DNA from: Bacillota bacterium
GTDB taxonomy: Bacteria; Bacillota_A; Clostridia; Lachnospirales; Lachnospiraceae
Direction of reading: 5' to 3'
Assembly: GCA_023443625.1 (NCBI GenBank)
Contig: JAEZTQ010000105.1
Coordinates: forward strand, 5,488-69,487
Length of the DNA stretch: 64,000 bases
Positions within the stretch are counted from its first letter, which is position 1. The number at the start of each line of letters is the position of its first letter. The notes beneath the pieces were generated by a model. The model searched no databases. It was given only the letters and a program-made list of their open reading frames with translations, and was not told where the DNA came from. A program made the position numbers and the translations under genes. Positions 19,207 to 27,968 of this stretch are shown here, piece by piece.

Positions 19207-19249
19207 ATTAAAATTCCTGTTAATAACGTAAGACGATACTAACAGGAAT
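19207..19249 (-). terminator. Terminator after the prolyl-tRNA deacylase gene
   Basis: ATTCCTGTTA (19213-19222) pairs perfectly with TAACAGGAAT (19240-19249); TTTAAT follows on the minus strand. Two direct repeats AAAAGATATTAAAATTC follow it toward the his promoter. Confidence 0.75.
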
Positions 19250-19258
19250 AATAAATAA

Positions 19259-19807
19259 TTATAGTTCTACCAATATAGGCTTATGCTTCACATAGGGAAG
19301 AAATTTATCTAAGATATCTGCTGTTTTCAATTTAATGCTTGAAGTATTGACACAGGGATGACAACCTATGTATTCCTCCTGTATCACTTCTTTATCAATC
19401 AGAAGTTGCACCTGATTCTCTTTATCATTCATGAGTCCCATAATACTAACAGAACCCGGTGTAATATCCAGATATTTTTCCATATATTCAGACGGAGCAA
19501 AGGACAGACGAGGAGAATTAATCTGAGCCGACAAATCTTTGGTTTTAAATACTTTACTACCCGGTATCAGCAAGAGGTAGAATTTCGTTTTCTGGGCATT
19601 GCACAGAAATAAATTCTTACAGATTTCTATCTCCAATAACTGATCAACTTCATGACAATCCTCAATTGTTGCGGTTGCTTCATGATCCAGCCTAATAAAT
19701 GGTATAGATAACTTTTCTAAAACATCATAAGTTCTATTCTCTTTCCCTATTCTGGTGTTGGTATCGGGCCTTGTGGTATAAAGGACTCGGTCAATAAATA
19801 TTCCCAT
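19259..19807 (-). CDS. Prolyl-tRNA deacylase, PrdX/ProX-like
   Basis: YbaK/ProX-superfamily editing enzyme that removes wrongly attached amino acids (usually Ala) from tRNA-Pro. 182 residues, a stand-alone version. Seen: DVLEKLSIPFIRLDHEATATIEDC, here given as LSIPFIRLDHEA, then LFLCNAQKTKFYLLLIPGSK with the catalytic Lys region, LSFAPSEYMEKYLDITPGSV and GCHPCVNTSSIKL, all typical. Start: AAAGG lies 8 nt before this ATG; a GTG three codons earlier is too close. Adjacent to recU by 20 nt on the same strand. Confidence 0.88.
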   Translation of the reverse strand: MGIFIDRVLYTTRPDTNTRIGKENRTYDVLEKLSIPFIRLDHEATATIEDCHEVDQLLEIEICKNLFLCNAQKTKFYLLLIPGSKVFKTKDLSAQINSPRLSFAPSEYMEKYLDITPGSVSIMGLMNDKENQVQLLIDKEVIQEEYIGCHPCVNTSSIKLKTADILDKFLPYVKHKPILVEL

Positions 19808-19827
19808 AACTATCACCTTTCTCCTAT

Positions 19828-20370
19828 TTAACTTATGTAATCTCTATGTTCCAAATCCCTCTTAAGTTGATCCAGATAATGGACACAGCATCCCCGAACC
19901 ATGGATATCTCAAAGGAATTATCCAGTTCATCATAGCGAAAGCTCTTTCTACCACCATTCACTGCTCTTTGCCAGAACTCATTAAGCTTCTCATAAGTTA
20001 AATAATAATAGACATCGTATTTTTTATAATATATTAATAAAAAAGCTATCCCCTTCTGCTTTTCAAATTCCTTCATAAAGGTAATCTGATGCTCATGTAC
20101 ATTGTTCATACTAAAGGTATCAACGGCACATTCCTTGGCATCAAAACAAACAGGAATTCCCTGTACTACCCCGATATAATCCACTGTACTCTTTTGTTCG
20201 AAATATGCAAGGGTTATATGTCTGTTTTCTTTATCTATATTGATTGGTGTTATTGGTGTTGGTACCTTTTGAATTAAGGCCAATCCTTTCTCACGGTATT
20301 TGCTGTTAGTCATATTAATCATTTCCTCCAGCATTGAACCTCTTAATCCTCTAGAATTCCATGACGGCAT
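19828..20370 (-). CDS. recU: Holliday junction resolvase RecU
   Basis: Structure-specific endonuclease that cuts four-way junctions in recombination and chromosome segregation of Firmicutes; 180 residues. Seen: SRGLRGSMLEEMINMTNSKY at the N-terminus, KSTVDYIGVVQGIPVCFDAK with the D...DAK nuclease core (Asp, then Asp/Glu and Lys), FSMNNVHEHQITFMKEF and EFWQRAVNGGRKSF. ATG with AAGGAGG upstream. In many Firmicutes recU is beside ponA; here it is beside the tRNA deacylase gene. Confidence 0.93.
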   Translation of the reverse strand: MPSWNSRGLRGSMLEEMINMTNSKYREKGLALIQKVPTPITPINIDKENRHITLAYFEQKSTVDYIGVVQGIPVCFDAKECAVDTFSMNNVHEHQITFMKEFEKQKGIAFLLIYYKKYDVYYYLTYEKLNEFWQRAVNGGRKSFRYDELDNSFEISMVRGCCVHYLDQLKRDLEHRDYIS

Positions 20371-20402
20371 GTTAAACCTCCTTATAACTAACCATAATGA
20401 TC

Positions 20403-21425
20403 TTATAGTAATTCGAATAAATCCTTCTTAATCCTTAGAAATAACTCTGGTTCTTTCGCTGTAAATTCTTTCTCTGATAAATAGGAAAGTTCACCCTCAA
20501 TCACAGGAAATACCATGCGGTAAGAATGGAGTAGCTGATGGGTCAAACCATAACCCTTCTTAAAATAATGATTGGTCTTTTGATTACCATATTTATAATC
20601 ACCCAATATAGGATTCCCAATACTGGCCAGATGAGCCCTGATTTGATGAGAGCGACCTGTAATTAATTTTACTAAAAGCAAAGTATAACTACCTGAAGGT
20701 TCTTCCTCCTCTGTTGAAAAAGTATTTTTCTTAACTTTATCCTTGGAATAGGCAATGGGCTCATATTCAGTACAGATATATTCACTATCTTCTACTTGGC
20801 TATTAAAGATTTTAACCAGATTTTTGTCTTCATTCTTTGTCAAATAGCCTTCAATCCGCTTTTTCTCTTTAATTTTTCCTTTAACAATACAAAGGTAATA
20901 CTTATTTAAGGTACGATTCTTTAAAATTCTAGCCATTTCCTGTAGCCCTAAAAGGGATTTACCAGCTATCAAAATTCCACCTGTATTACGATCGAGACGA
21001 TTACATATTCCTGGTTTAAAGCTTATTAGCTGCTCCTTGGTAATCTGTTTTGAACACAATAAATAAGATATAACATATTCCACCATAGAGATATCCTCTT
21101 TTTTTGCTTTCTGAGACAAAACCCCCAGGGGCTTATTTATTATGAGAATATGATTATCTTCATATATTATGTCAAGATCTGTTTCTACTTCTGTAGTACT
21201 TACAGCTTCGCTGAATTGCTCTATTGTTTCATCGGATAAAAAGAGCTTAATCTCATCCTGGAGAGCTAGTTTTTCCGAACCATCTGCTTTTTTGCCGTTG
21301 AGGGTAATATTCTTTTTACGAAGCATTTTATAGATAAAGCTTTTTGGTGCTTTATTTAAAAGCTTGGACAATAACTTATCCAGCCTCTGCCCCGCTTCAT
21401 TTTGTTGTACATAAAACTGTTTCAT
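20403..21425 (-). CDS. RluA/RluC-family pseudouridine synthase
   Basis: Converts uridine to pseudouridine in RNA, likely 23S rRNA. 340 residues: an N-terminal S4-like RNA-binding domain (GQRLDKLLSKLLNKAPKS, MLRKKNITLNGKKADGSE) and the catalytic domain with NRLDRNTGGILIAGKS, where the Asp of RLD is the nucleophile, then TGRSHQIRAHLASIGNPILG. Domain layout and SFIYKMLRKKNI suggest the RluC subgroup, but the target site cannot be read from the sequence. GGAG precedes the ATG. Confidence 0.92.
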   Translation of the reverse strand: MKQFYVQQNEAGQRLDKLLSKLLNKAPKSFIYKMLRKKNITLNGKKADGSEKLALQDEIKLFLSDETIEQFSEAVSTTEVETDLDIIYEDNHILIINKPLGVLSQKAKKEDISMVEYVISYLLCSKQITKEQLISFKPGICNRLDRNTGGILIAGKSLLGLQEMARILKNRTLNKYYLCIVKGKIKEKKRIEGYLTKNEDKNLVKIFNSQVEDSEYICTEYEPIAYSKDKVKKNTFSTEEEEPSGSYTLLLVKLITGRSHQIRAHLASIGNPILGDYKYGNQKTNHYFKKGYGLTHQLLHSYRMVFPVIEGELSYLSEKEFTAKEPELFLRIKKDLFELL

Positions 21426-21523
21426 ATAAACTCCAATCTTTCTACAATGTTAGAACAAGATAGAAGGTAGGAATTCTAGCCTCATCTTTCCATGACCATA
21501 TGCAATGGTAATAAACCTTCTAT

Positions 21524-22180
21524 TTATTTACCGTCTAGATGGACTTCCTTCATAGAGTGTACAAAATAATCTGCTAGTTTAATTTTCTCTTCTTGTTCTT
21601 TGACGGAATATTCATCATAGACTGCACAGACTTTCATATTTGCATTTTTACCAGCCATAACACCTATGAGAATGTCCTCAAAGACCAAACATCTCAATGG
21701 GTCTACCTTTAAATCTTCTGCCACCAATAGATAAATGTCCGGTGATGGCTTCCCCTTAGCCACTTCACAAGAGGTTCTGATTGAATCGAAATATTTCTCC
21801 ATCTCATGTCTCTCAATAATTAAATCCACCAGCATCCTAGAATTGCTGGTAGCAATTCCCGTTGGTATATTTCGTTCTTTCAAGTATTTTAAAAAAGAGA
21901 TAACCCCTTCCTTTACCTGAACCTCATTTAAGTACTTATCCCAAGCCATCTTATTCCAATCGCTCTTTATCTGATCTAAGCTATCTGGTAAGTCAAATCG
22001 CTTCTTGAAATAACATGCTGTCTCAGTAAAACTCATTCCCTCTATCTTCTTCTGAAGATCATCAGGTAATTCAATACTAAAACGTTCTAAATATTCCCTA
22101 TCTATACTTTCCCACATCCACATAGAATCTATCAGGGTTCCATCTAAATCAAAGATTACAGCATCTATATCCTTTAACAT
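21524..22180 (-). CDS. HAD-IA hydrolase, beta-phosphoglucomutase-like
   Basis: Haloacid-dehalogenase superfamily phosphatase of 218 residues. Seen: motif I AVIFDLDGTLIDSMWMW with the nucleophile Asp, an alpha-helical cap (residues 18-85), motif II TGIATSNS, motif III Lys in AKGKPSPDIYLL, and motif IV CLVFEDILIGVMAGKNANM. The cap type is subclass IA, as in beta-phosphoglucomutase and small-sugar-phosphate phosphatases; the substrate is not predictable. GAGGAG is upstream of the ATG. Confidence 0.9.
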   Translation of the reverse strand: MLKDIDAVIFDLDGTLIDSMWMWESIDREYLERFSIELPDDLQKKIEGMSFTETACYFKKRFDLPDSLDQIKSDWNKMAWDKYLNEVQVKEGVISFLKYLKERNIPTGIATSNSRMLVDLIIERHEMEKYFDSIRTSCEVAKGKPSPDIYLLVAEDLKVDPLRCLVFEDILIGVMAGKNANMKVCAVYDEYSVKEQEEKIKLADYFVHSMKEVHLDGK

Positions 22181-22212
22181 AAGTTCTCCTCAAGCATATA
22201 TAATAATATTTT

Positions 22213-22335
22213 TTATCTACATCAGTTTTATATATATCTACATAAGTTTTTTAGTATCTACATTTGTTTTATAATATCTATATTAGTTTTTTATATCTAT
22301 ATTAGTTTTTCATTTCTACATTAATTTTTTAGCAT
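22213..22335. repeat. AT-rich tandem repeat, about 21-bp unit
   Basis: About six units close to TATCTACATTAGTTTTTTA fill most of the 270-bp gap between the HAD gene and the rluB-like gene. Units differ by a few bases and length. No gene or clear terminator is seen in the rest of the gap. Confidence 0.75.
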
Positions 22336-22450
22336 TCTATACAATTTAAGAGTATTTTAGCCAATATAATCTTTACTGGATTACTCACCTCTATAGATAT
22401 CCTCCTCGTAAAAGATAGCTTTTACTACAAGAGATAATACACTTAATTAG

Positions 22451-23176
22451 CTAATTATTAATATCCTTCAGATAATTAACCTCCTCCTGGGTTAGTTCCC
22501 TATACTCCCCCGGAGCCAATCCCTGATCTAGAGTTAGCCCACCCATGGAAAGGCGCTTCAAATAGATTACCTCTTTACCCACTGCTTTGAACATTCTCTT
22601 GACCTGATGGAATTTACCCTCACATATAGTAAGTTCAATTTCTGAAATATCACCGGACTTTATAATAGTAAGCTTAGCCGGCAAGGTTAAGCTATCTTCT
22701 TTTATATCAAGGCCCCCGGCAAAGGCCTCCCGATCCAGCTCTGTAACCTTGCCCATAACCTTTGCATAATATACCTTGTCCACATGTTTTTTGGGTGAAA
22801 GGAGGTTATGAGCTAACTCACCGTCATTGGTGATTATGAGTAAGCCTTCCGTATCCTTATCCAGTCTTCCCACAGGAAATAAATCCTTTCCCTGTTTATC
22901 CTTAATTAAGTCGAGAACCGTTTTACTTACATTATCAACTGTGGCTGATACTACCCCTGCCGGTTTATGAAGCATATAATAGATATACTTATTATAACCT
23001 ACCTTCTTATCATCAAAGGTTACTTCATCAGACAAAAGATTTACCTTTCTTTCCGGTTCTTTGCATATCTCATTATTAATTCTAGCTCTTCCTTTTTTAA
23101 CCCAAGCTTTTATTTCACTTCTAGTTCCAATACCCATATCTGCCAGGTACTTATCCAGACGTAACTGATTACTCAT
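22451..23176 (-). CDS. RsuA/RluB-family pseudouridine synthase
   Basis: Pseudouridine synthase of the RsuA/RluB/RluE/RluF group, 241 residues, modifying 16S or 23S rRNA. Seen: N-terminal S4 domain (LRLDKYLADMGIGTRSE, GRARINNEI), then YYMLHKPAGVVSATVD, VGRLDKDTEGLLIITNDGEL with catalytic Asp in RLD, and CEGKFHQVKRMFKAVGKEV. B. subtilis RluB is a likely functional match but this is inference. Start: the second of two ATGs (MSNQLRLDK), since the first is 1 nt from AAAGG. The leader motif overlaps the start region. Confidence 0.92.
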   Translation of the reverse strand: MSNQLRLDKYLADMGIGTRSEIKAWVKKGRARINNEICKEPERKVNLLSDEVTFDDKKVGYNKYIYYMLHKPAGVVSATVDNVSKTVLDLIKDKQGKDLFPVGRLDKDTEGLLIITNDGELAHNLLSPKKHVDKVYYAKVMGKVTELDREAFAGGLDIKEDSLTLPAKLTIIKSGDISEIELTICEGKFHQVKRMFKAVGKEVIYLKRLSMGGLTLDQGLAPGEYRELTQEEVNYLKDINN

Positions 23177-23183
23177 AATACTA

Positions 23184-23216
23184 ACCATGCCTTTCTCAAT
23201 ACTTGCAAACTTTAGG
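23184..23216 (-). repeat. Recurring leader motif, copy 2
   Basis: Minus-strand reading GCCTAAAGTTTGCAAGTATT then GAGAAAGGCATGGTTAGT. Matches the copies at 4751-4784 and 27703-27734 apart from a few bases. Contains the AAAGG ahead of the rluB-like gene. Confidence 0.55.
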
Positions 23217-23294
23217 CACCAGACATAAATTTGCGTGTGAAAACAAATCTTTCACACTAACAATACATTCCTTCCCTTTGAGTTAGTTTGTGCC
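23216..23294 (-). repeat. Structured repeat family B, copy 3
   Basis: Reverse-strand copy of the element tandemly present at 35845-36043. Shared: GGCACAAACTAACTCAAAGG, GGAATGTATTGTTAGTGTGA (other copies GGCATGTACTGTTAGTGTGA), and a hairpin GTGTGAAA/TTTCACAC at 23235-23257. It lacks the TGCGTAATCCTC loop part. Lies between the rsmF-like and rluB-like genes, next to the leader motif. Confidence 0.7.
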
Positions 23295-23326
23295 AAAGTA
23301 TAAATAATACAGCTAATATATATTAG

Positions 23327-24763
23327 TTAAACCCAACGCCAGCCGGGGAGATATTTATTTTTTACCAAATTCTTAGTTATTTTAATCCATCCAAGAGGAT
23401 GCTCCTGAGCACAAACTAAATACCATCCATCACTATAATCCTCAGACAACTCAATGGTTTCACATTTTAGATATCGCACAACATTAGGATCATTAATATC
23501 TAGGTTAATGATTTTATTATACTCCCTTATTCTCAGAGCACATGCAAGAGCTTGAGAAGGTTCAAAACGCTGTTTTTTCATTTCACCTAAAAGTAAGCCC
23601 TGACGCAGGATTCTAAGGCCATTTAGATTGGGAAGCCCTTGGGGTAAAAGAAAGACTCTCTCCTCATGAACCATAAGTTGCTCTCGATTTATTGGAAACT
23701 TTAGATTACTTATAAAATCTAAGGCTTCTTCTGATAGACTATTAGCCTTCTTACTGGAGGCAACTGTTTTTGTCGGGGATTTCGTCTGATTGCAATCTAG
23801 ATATAATGAAGGATCCTTTACATTCCTATCCTTACGCAGAAGGGTTACAAAATGCCCCTCTCCCTTAATTCTATGGGGCCACAGACGAATACAATCTTTA
23901 AGTTCATCCTTACCATTAACCCACTGGGGTTTGCCAAAATCAAAGCCCTCGTAAGATACTCCTAGCTCTTTTTGCTTACTGTCCTCAGGAATTGCCTTCA
24001 CCACATGAAATTCAGGACATTGCTCCATTAAATAGGAAATAGTGCCCTCGTTTTCTTCTGGCGAGAAAGTACAGGTAGAATACAACATCATGCCGCCTGG
24101 TTTAAGCATCTTTGCAGCAGTAAGAACTATCTCTCTTTGAAGCTTGCTGTAATAGTCTACTCCATATTGCTCCCAGTTCTTCATGATAGCTGGACTTTTA
24201 CGAAACATACCTTCTCCAGAACATGGCGCATCTATTAGTATCTTATCAAAATACTCTGGAAAGTATTGAGCCAATTTATCAGGTGCCTCAGAAAGCACAA
24301 GGGCATTGCGTATTCCAAAAAGCTCTATATTCTTTAATAAAGCCTTTGCTCTGGAATTACTGATGTCATTGGATACTAAAATTCCCTCCCCATCTAGCTT
24401 TGCTCCAAGTTCCGTGCTTTTTCCACCAGGTGCAGCACAGATATCTAGGACCTTATCCCCTTTTTCAATAGGTAGCAGGCTTGCCGGTGCCATTGCACTT
24501 GGCTCCTGTATATAGTAGAGCCCACCATAATAATAAGGATGCTTCGCTGGCTGCTTCTCCATATCATAATAATAGCCCTTCCTCACCCAGGGAATTCGTT
24601 TTATAGAAAAAGGACAGATTTCTTCGAAGGCTTCCGGGGTTATTTTAAGGGTGTTTACTCGAATACCGCCATAATGTGGCTGTGTATAGCATTGTAAGTA
24701 CTCTTCATATTCCTCCCCCAAGAGCTTTCTCATTCTGTCCTCAAAAAGTTTAGGTAAAATCAT
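23327..24763 (-). CDS. RsmF/NOL1-NOP2-Sun family RNA m5C methyltransferase
   Basis: S-adenosylmethionine-dependent cytosine-5 methyltransferase acting on rRNA, 478 residues. Seen: SAM motif VLDICAAPGGKSTELGAKL, catalytic motif IV DAPCSGEGMFRKSP, motif VI MMLYSTCTFSPEENEG with the second Cys, and a C-terminal extension (residues 350-478, including PQGLPNLNGLRILRQGLLLG and HPLGWIKITKNLVKN) like the RsmF PUA-type domain. Most like RsmF; the exact target is inferred. Start ATG follows a weak GGAG. Confidence 0.92.
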   Translation of the reverse strand: MILPKLFEDRMRKLLGEEYEEYLQCYTQPHYGGIRVNTLKITPEAFEEICPFSIKRIPWVRKGYYYDMEKQPAKHPYYYGGLYYIQEPSAMAPASLLPIEKGDKVLDICAAPGGKSTELGAKLDGEGILVSNDISNSRAKALLKNIELFGIRNALVLSEAPDKLAQYFPEYFDKILIDAPCSGEGMFRKSPAIMKNWEQYGVDYYSKLQREIVLTAAKMLKPGGMMLYSTCTFSPEENEGTISYLMEQCPEFHVVKAIPEDSKQKELGVSYEGFDFGKPQWVNGKDELKDCIRLWPHRIKGEGHFVTLLRKDRNVKDPSLYLDCNQTKSPTKTVASSKKANSLSEEALDFISNLKFPINREQLMVHEERVFLLPQGLPNLNGLRILRQGLLLGEMKKQRFEPSQALACALRIREYNKIINLDINDPNVVRYLKCETIELSEDYSDGWYLVCAQEHPLGWIKITKNLVKNKYLPGWRWV

Positions 24764-24794
24764 TTTCTCACTCCGTTAGTAAAAGTATGGTTAT

Positions 24795-25598
24795 CTATCT
24801 TAGACTCTGAGCCCTATAACGAGCAGATATCATATCCAGCTCGTGGCTAAACTTCGATAATTCCTCCTGATTGCCATTCTGGTAGATACGGAAGAAATCG
24901 TCTTGAATCTTTATTACTTCCTGCTTATTGGCTACCTTGTATAAATTCTGTATATTCGTAAGGATATCGGCAACTATATTAGCCTTAATAGTGAAGGAAT
25001 TCTGAGCATCCATAATCTCATCTCTTACCACGGACATCTCTCGATCAAGAATAAGGATTGCTTCAGCTGCAGAGGATAGACGCTCCCGAATATGTTCTGG
25101 CATATTCTGCTTATATTTGTACTGCAAGGAATGTTCTATGGTTGCCCAAAAATTCATAGCAAGAGTTCTTATCTGAATCTCTACCTGAAGGCTCTTCCTT
25201 CCTTTTAGACTCTCAACATCATAGGATACAATCATATGATAGGAACGGTAACCACTTTTCTTTGCATAATTAACATAGTCCTTTTCATTAACCACCTTCA
25301 TATCCGAACGGCTTCTTAGGATATCTACTACCTTATATATATCTTCAACAAATTGGCAGATTATTCGAATTCCTGCAATATCATCAATTTTCTCTTCAAA
25401 ATTTCTAAGGTCAATATCTTTCTTCTGTGCTTTCTCCAATATACTGGAGATTGTTTTTACCCTGCCCGTCACCTGTTCAATGGGTGAATATGCTCCCACA
25501 TGCTTATATTCATCTATAATATGATTGAACTTTATTACCAACTCATCAACAGCCAGTGAATAGGGATCTAGTATCTCTCTCCAGAGTTGTATTTCCAT
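24795..25598 (-). CDS. Small alarmone synthetase, RelQ-like
   Basis: GTP pyrophosphokinase-family protein that makes (p)ppGpp from ATP and GDP/GTP; 267 residues with only the RelA_SpoT synthetase domain. Seen: IDDIAGIRIICQFVEDIYKV, KKSGYRSYHMIVSYDV, SLQVEIQIRTLAMNFWATIE and HSLQYKYKQNMPEHIRERL, the substrate-binding core, followed by helical C-terminal residues. No HD hydrolase, TGS or ACT domain, so it is a SAS rather than Rel. Start: AGGAGG lies 7 nt before this ATG, six codons inside the longer frame. Closest in layout to the YjbM/RelQ subgroup. Confidence 0.9.
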   Translation of the reverse strand: MEIQLWREILDPYSLAVDELVIKFNHIIDEYKHVGAYSPIEQVTGRVKTISSILEKAQKKDIDLRNFEEKIDDIAGIRIICQFVEDIYKVVDILRSRSDMKVVNEKDYVNYAKKSGYRSYHMIVSYDVESLKGRKSLQVEIQIRTLAMNFWATIEHSLQYKYKQNMPEHIRERLSSAAEAILILDREMSVVRDEIMDAQNSFTIKANIVADILTNIQNLYKVANKQEVIKIQDDFFRIYQNGNQEELSKFSHELDMISARYRAQSLR

Positions 25599-25649
25599 AT
25601 TAATACCTCCTACCAAACCTTAATACATTGGCAAAATAGGACCTCGCCT

Positions 25650-26390
25650 TTATTCTTCCAACATAAGAACCATCATGGACAATACTGCCAGACCAGCTGT
25701 TTCAGTCCGTAGTATTCGCCTTCCTAATGTTATGGGAATTATATGGTTTGTTTTTGCAAGCTCTATCTCTGCCTCCTCAAAACCTCCCTCAGGACCGATA
25801 AATACTCCTATAGTTTCATATTGATTTAAACTTTTCATAATCTCTCTTGTACTTTGTATACCCGAAGCATTCTCATAGGGTATTAAACCAATATCCATGG
25901 AAGAAGCCTGCTTTACTGCTTCCCCATAAGACAAAGGAGACTTTATCTTAGGAATTATTCCTCTTCCTGACTGTTTTGCTGCACCCTCTGCAATTAACTG
26001 CCAGCGTTCAAGCTTCTTATCTTCCTTCTTCTTATCTTCCAGCTTGACCACTGCTCGTTTTGTCATCACGGGAACTATCTCATTAACACCCAATTCCACA
26101 GCTTTCTGAATGATTAACTCCATCTTATCCTTCTTAGGTAAGCCTTGGAATAAGGTAATTCTTGTCTTAAGCTCTGTTCCTGTATCAGTCATGGACTGAA
26201 TCTCTGCGGTAATCTCTTTATCGGACATCCTATTAATTATACAATAACAATCTTTTCCTTGTCCATTACAAATTATTATTTCTTCTCCCTGTTTCATTCG
26301 AAGAACATTTTTTATATGGTTTACATCCGGACCTGTAATAGATACGGTATCACCATTCATCTGATCTGGCACGACATAAAAGCGATGCAT
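25650..26390 (-). CDS. rsmE: 16S rRNA m3U1498 methyltransferase RsmE
   Basis: SPOUT-class methyltransferase that makes N3-methyl-U1498 of 16S rRNA; 246 residues. Seen: N-terminal PUA-like part starting MHRFYVVPDQMNGD and HIKNVLRMKQGEEI, then the knotted SPOUT domain with LFQGLPKKDKMELIIQKAVE, GVNEIVPVMTKRAVVK, FIGPEGGFEEAEIELAK and LGRRILRTETAGLAVLSMM. Placed after dnaJ-prmA in the same direction as in Bacillus, though a terminator and repeat A separate it from prmA here, so it probably has its own promoter. Confidence 0.96.
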   Translation of the reverse strand: MHRFYVVPDQMNGDTVSITGPDVNHIKNVLRMKQGEEIIICNGQGKDCYCIINRMSDKEITAEIQSMTDTGTELKTRITLFQGLPKKDKMELIIQKAVELGVNEIVPVMTKRAVVKLEDKKKEDKKLERWQLIAEGAAKQSGRGIIPKIKSPLSYGEAVKQASSMDIGLIPYENASGIQSTREIMKSLNQYETIGVFIGPEGGFEEAEIELAKTNHIIPITLGRRILRTETAGLAVLSMMVLMLEE

Positions 26391-26512
26391 AATAATCCTC
26401 CGTTCTGCTTCCTATGATATTATATAACATCAAGAACATATGTTCAACAACTTTTTCTCTATTATGAACCTATTATGAATAAATCCCTAGGAACAAAGAG
26501 TTCACCTTGGCA

Positions 26513-26650
26513 CCTATAACAGAACAAAGAATGTGCCTTTGGCACATTCTCCGCGCCCGAGCGGATTGCGAAGCAATAATTACATTACCGCGAGGTGCGC
26601 ATCCAATTATTTTTTATGCTATAGGACGCAATTTCCTATAGCATAAAAAA
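26513..26650 (-). repeat. Structured intergenic repeat family A, copy 2
   Basis: Second copy of the element at 9547-9680, same orientation and same position relative to an intrinsic terminator. Hairpins: AATGTGCC/GGCACATT (26530-26548), ATTGC/GCAAT (26565-26577) and TATGCTATAGGA/TCCTATAGCATA (26615-26645). The last stem differs from copy 1 at several positions but remains fully paired. With the prmA terminator it fills most of the 344-bp gap before rsmE. Confidence 0.75.
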
Positions 26651-26676
26651 CCCCCAGCTCAATAATATGCCGGGAG
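26645..26676 (-). terminator. Intrinsic terminator of prmA
   Basis: Stem CCCCCAGC (26651-26658) with GCCGGGAG (26669-26676), two wobble pairs, 10-nt loop, followed on the minus strand by TTTTTT. The T tract is also the end of repeat A copy 2. Confidence 0.85.
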
Positions 26677-26734
26677 TTTAATCAAAGCATCTCTCAAACA
26701 CACCAATAATACATGTCTACTCTTGAAGTGTGAA

Positions 26735-27697
26735 TTATAATTTTCTAGCCACAAATGATACCCAATCATTCATTCTATTTACTTTTAAAATAGTAAAATC
26801 ACTCTCCTTTAGAGCTTCTTCTACTGCCGCTTCCTTCATATTAATAATACCTGAGCTAATGAAGATACCTCCGGGTTTTAAATGCTCTCCTATGACCTTA
26901 GAAAGAGGAATAATGACATCTGCGAGAATATTTGCCACTACTATATCATATTTTTCTTTTCCAAGCCTTGTTCTAATTCCTTCATCCTCAAGGATATTTC
27001 CTGTTAAGAAGTCAAACTTCCCTTCCTCAACATCAAGATGATTAACAGCAGCATTTTCTAGGGCAGACATTGTAGCATTAGGGTCAATATCAATTCCCAT
27101 AACTTCTTTTGCCCCAAGTTTTTTAGCGATAATGGATAATATCCCACTGCCACTACCTGCATCCAAAAGAACCGAGTCCTTATTAATATATGGTTTCATA
27201 CCTATAATACAAAGCTTTGTTGTCTCATGGGCACCCGTTCCAAAGGAGGTTCCAGGATCAATCTCAACTACCATATCGCCTTCCTTATATTCCTTAAGCT
27301 TCTCCCAGGTAGGCTTAATAATAATTGTATCATCCACACGGAAAGGTTTGAAAAACTCCTTCCAGTTATTGATCCAATCCTTATCTTCAGTCTCCGATAC
27401 TGCTATATTACCGTTGCCCACATCAACAAATTCAGCTAATTCCTTCAGACCATCTTTAACAGCCAAAAGCAGAGCCTTTGTATCTTCCTCCGCATCCAGA
27501 TAGAAGCTGACCAGAGCTGATCCGTCATCTTCCTTTAGTTCAGGAAGGATATCAATAAATAGCTTTTTCTTCTCTTCTTCTGTAATCGGTACATTATCAC
27601 TGACTTCAATGCCTGCAATTCCAAGCTCGTTTAACATATCACTGACCAGGTCCACTGCTTCCGTCCTAGTTTCCAAGGTAAATTTTGTCCATTTCAT
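26735..27697 (-). CDS. prmA: Ribosomal protein L11 methyltransferase
   Basis: Trimethylates L11 in the cytoplasm; 320 residues. Seen: N-terminal substrate-recognition domain (MKWTKFTLETRTEAVDLVSD, quoted to its first 20 residues), IDPGTSFGTGAHETTKLCI, SAM motif LLDAGSGSGILSIIAKKLGA, GIDIDPNATMSALENA and DIVVANILADVII. Start: second ATG of ATG-GTT-ATT-ATT-ATG; the first is 1 nt from AAAG and part of the recurring leader motif. Follows dnaJ after about 270 nt. Confidence 0.95.
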   Translation of the reverse strand: MKWTKFTLETRTEAVDLVSDMLNELGIAGIEVSDNVPITEEEKKKLFIDILPELKEDDGSALVSFYLDAEEDTKALLLAVKDGLKELAEFVDVGNGNIAVSETEDKDWINNWKEFFKPFRVDDTIIIKPTWEKLKEYKEGDMVVEIDPGTSFGTGAHETTKLCIIGMKPYINKDSVLLDAGSGSGILSIIAKKLGAKEVMGIDIDPNATMSALENAAVNHLDVEEGKFDFLTGNILEDEGIRTRLGKEKYDIVVANILADVIIPLSKVIGEHLKPGGIFISSGIINMKEAAVEEALKESDFTILKVNRMNDWVSFVARKL

Positions 27698-27702
27698 AAT
27701 AA

Positions 27703-27734
27703 TAACCATGTCTTTCCGTAACCTGCAAATTCAG
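27703..27734 (-). repeat. Recurring leader motif, copy 3
   Basis: Minus-strand reading CCTGAATTTGCAGGTTACGG then AAAGACATGGTTA, immediately before prmA. Compared with the copies at 4751-4784 and 23184-23216. Confidence 0.5.
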
Positions 27735-27862
27735 GCATGAAAATCATTGATTCTCACCCTATGCAGAGCACAATATTTGCAAAGTAATAATTGTCTTTGG
27801 CAATTCACTTTGTGAAAATTATATTCCCACACTTAAAAACCTTATTAATTCCAATATATACT

Positions 27863-27897
27863 CGGAAACCCAAGTACCGCTTTGCAATACTTGGGTT
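27863..27897 (-). terminator. Hairpin after dnaJ, likely terminator
   Basis: AACCCAAGTA (27867-27876) pairs with TACTTGGGTT (27888-27897), 11-nt loop. The following minus-strand tract is only TTTCCG, so termination may be partial, allowing read-through to prmA. It lies in the 271-bp gap between dnaJ and prmA, the rest of which holds no gene I can support. Confidence 0.5.
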
Positions 27898-27968
27898 ATA
27901 TGATAGTACTATTAAGTAATAGAATCACTGTCAATATTCCGATATTTATTTAAGAACTACTGAAGTTA

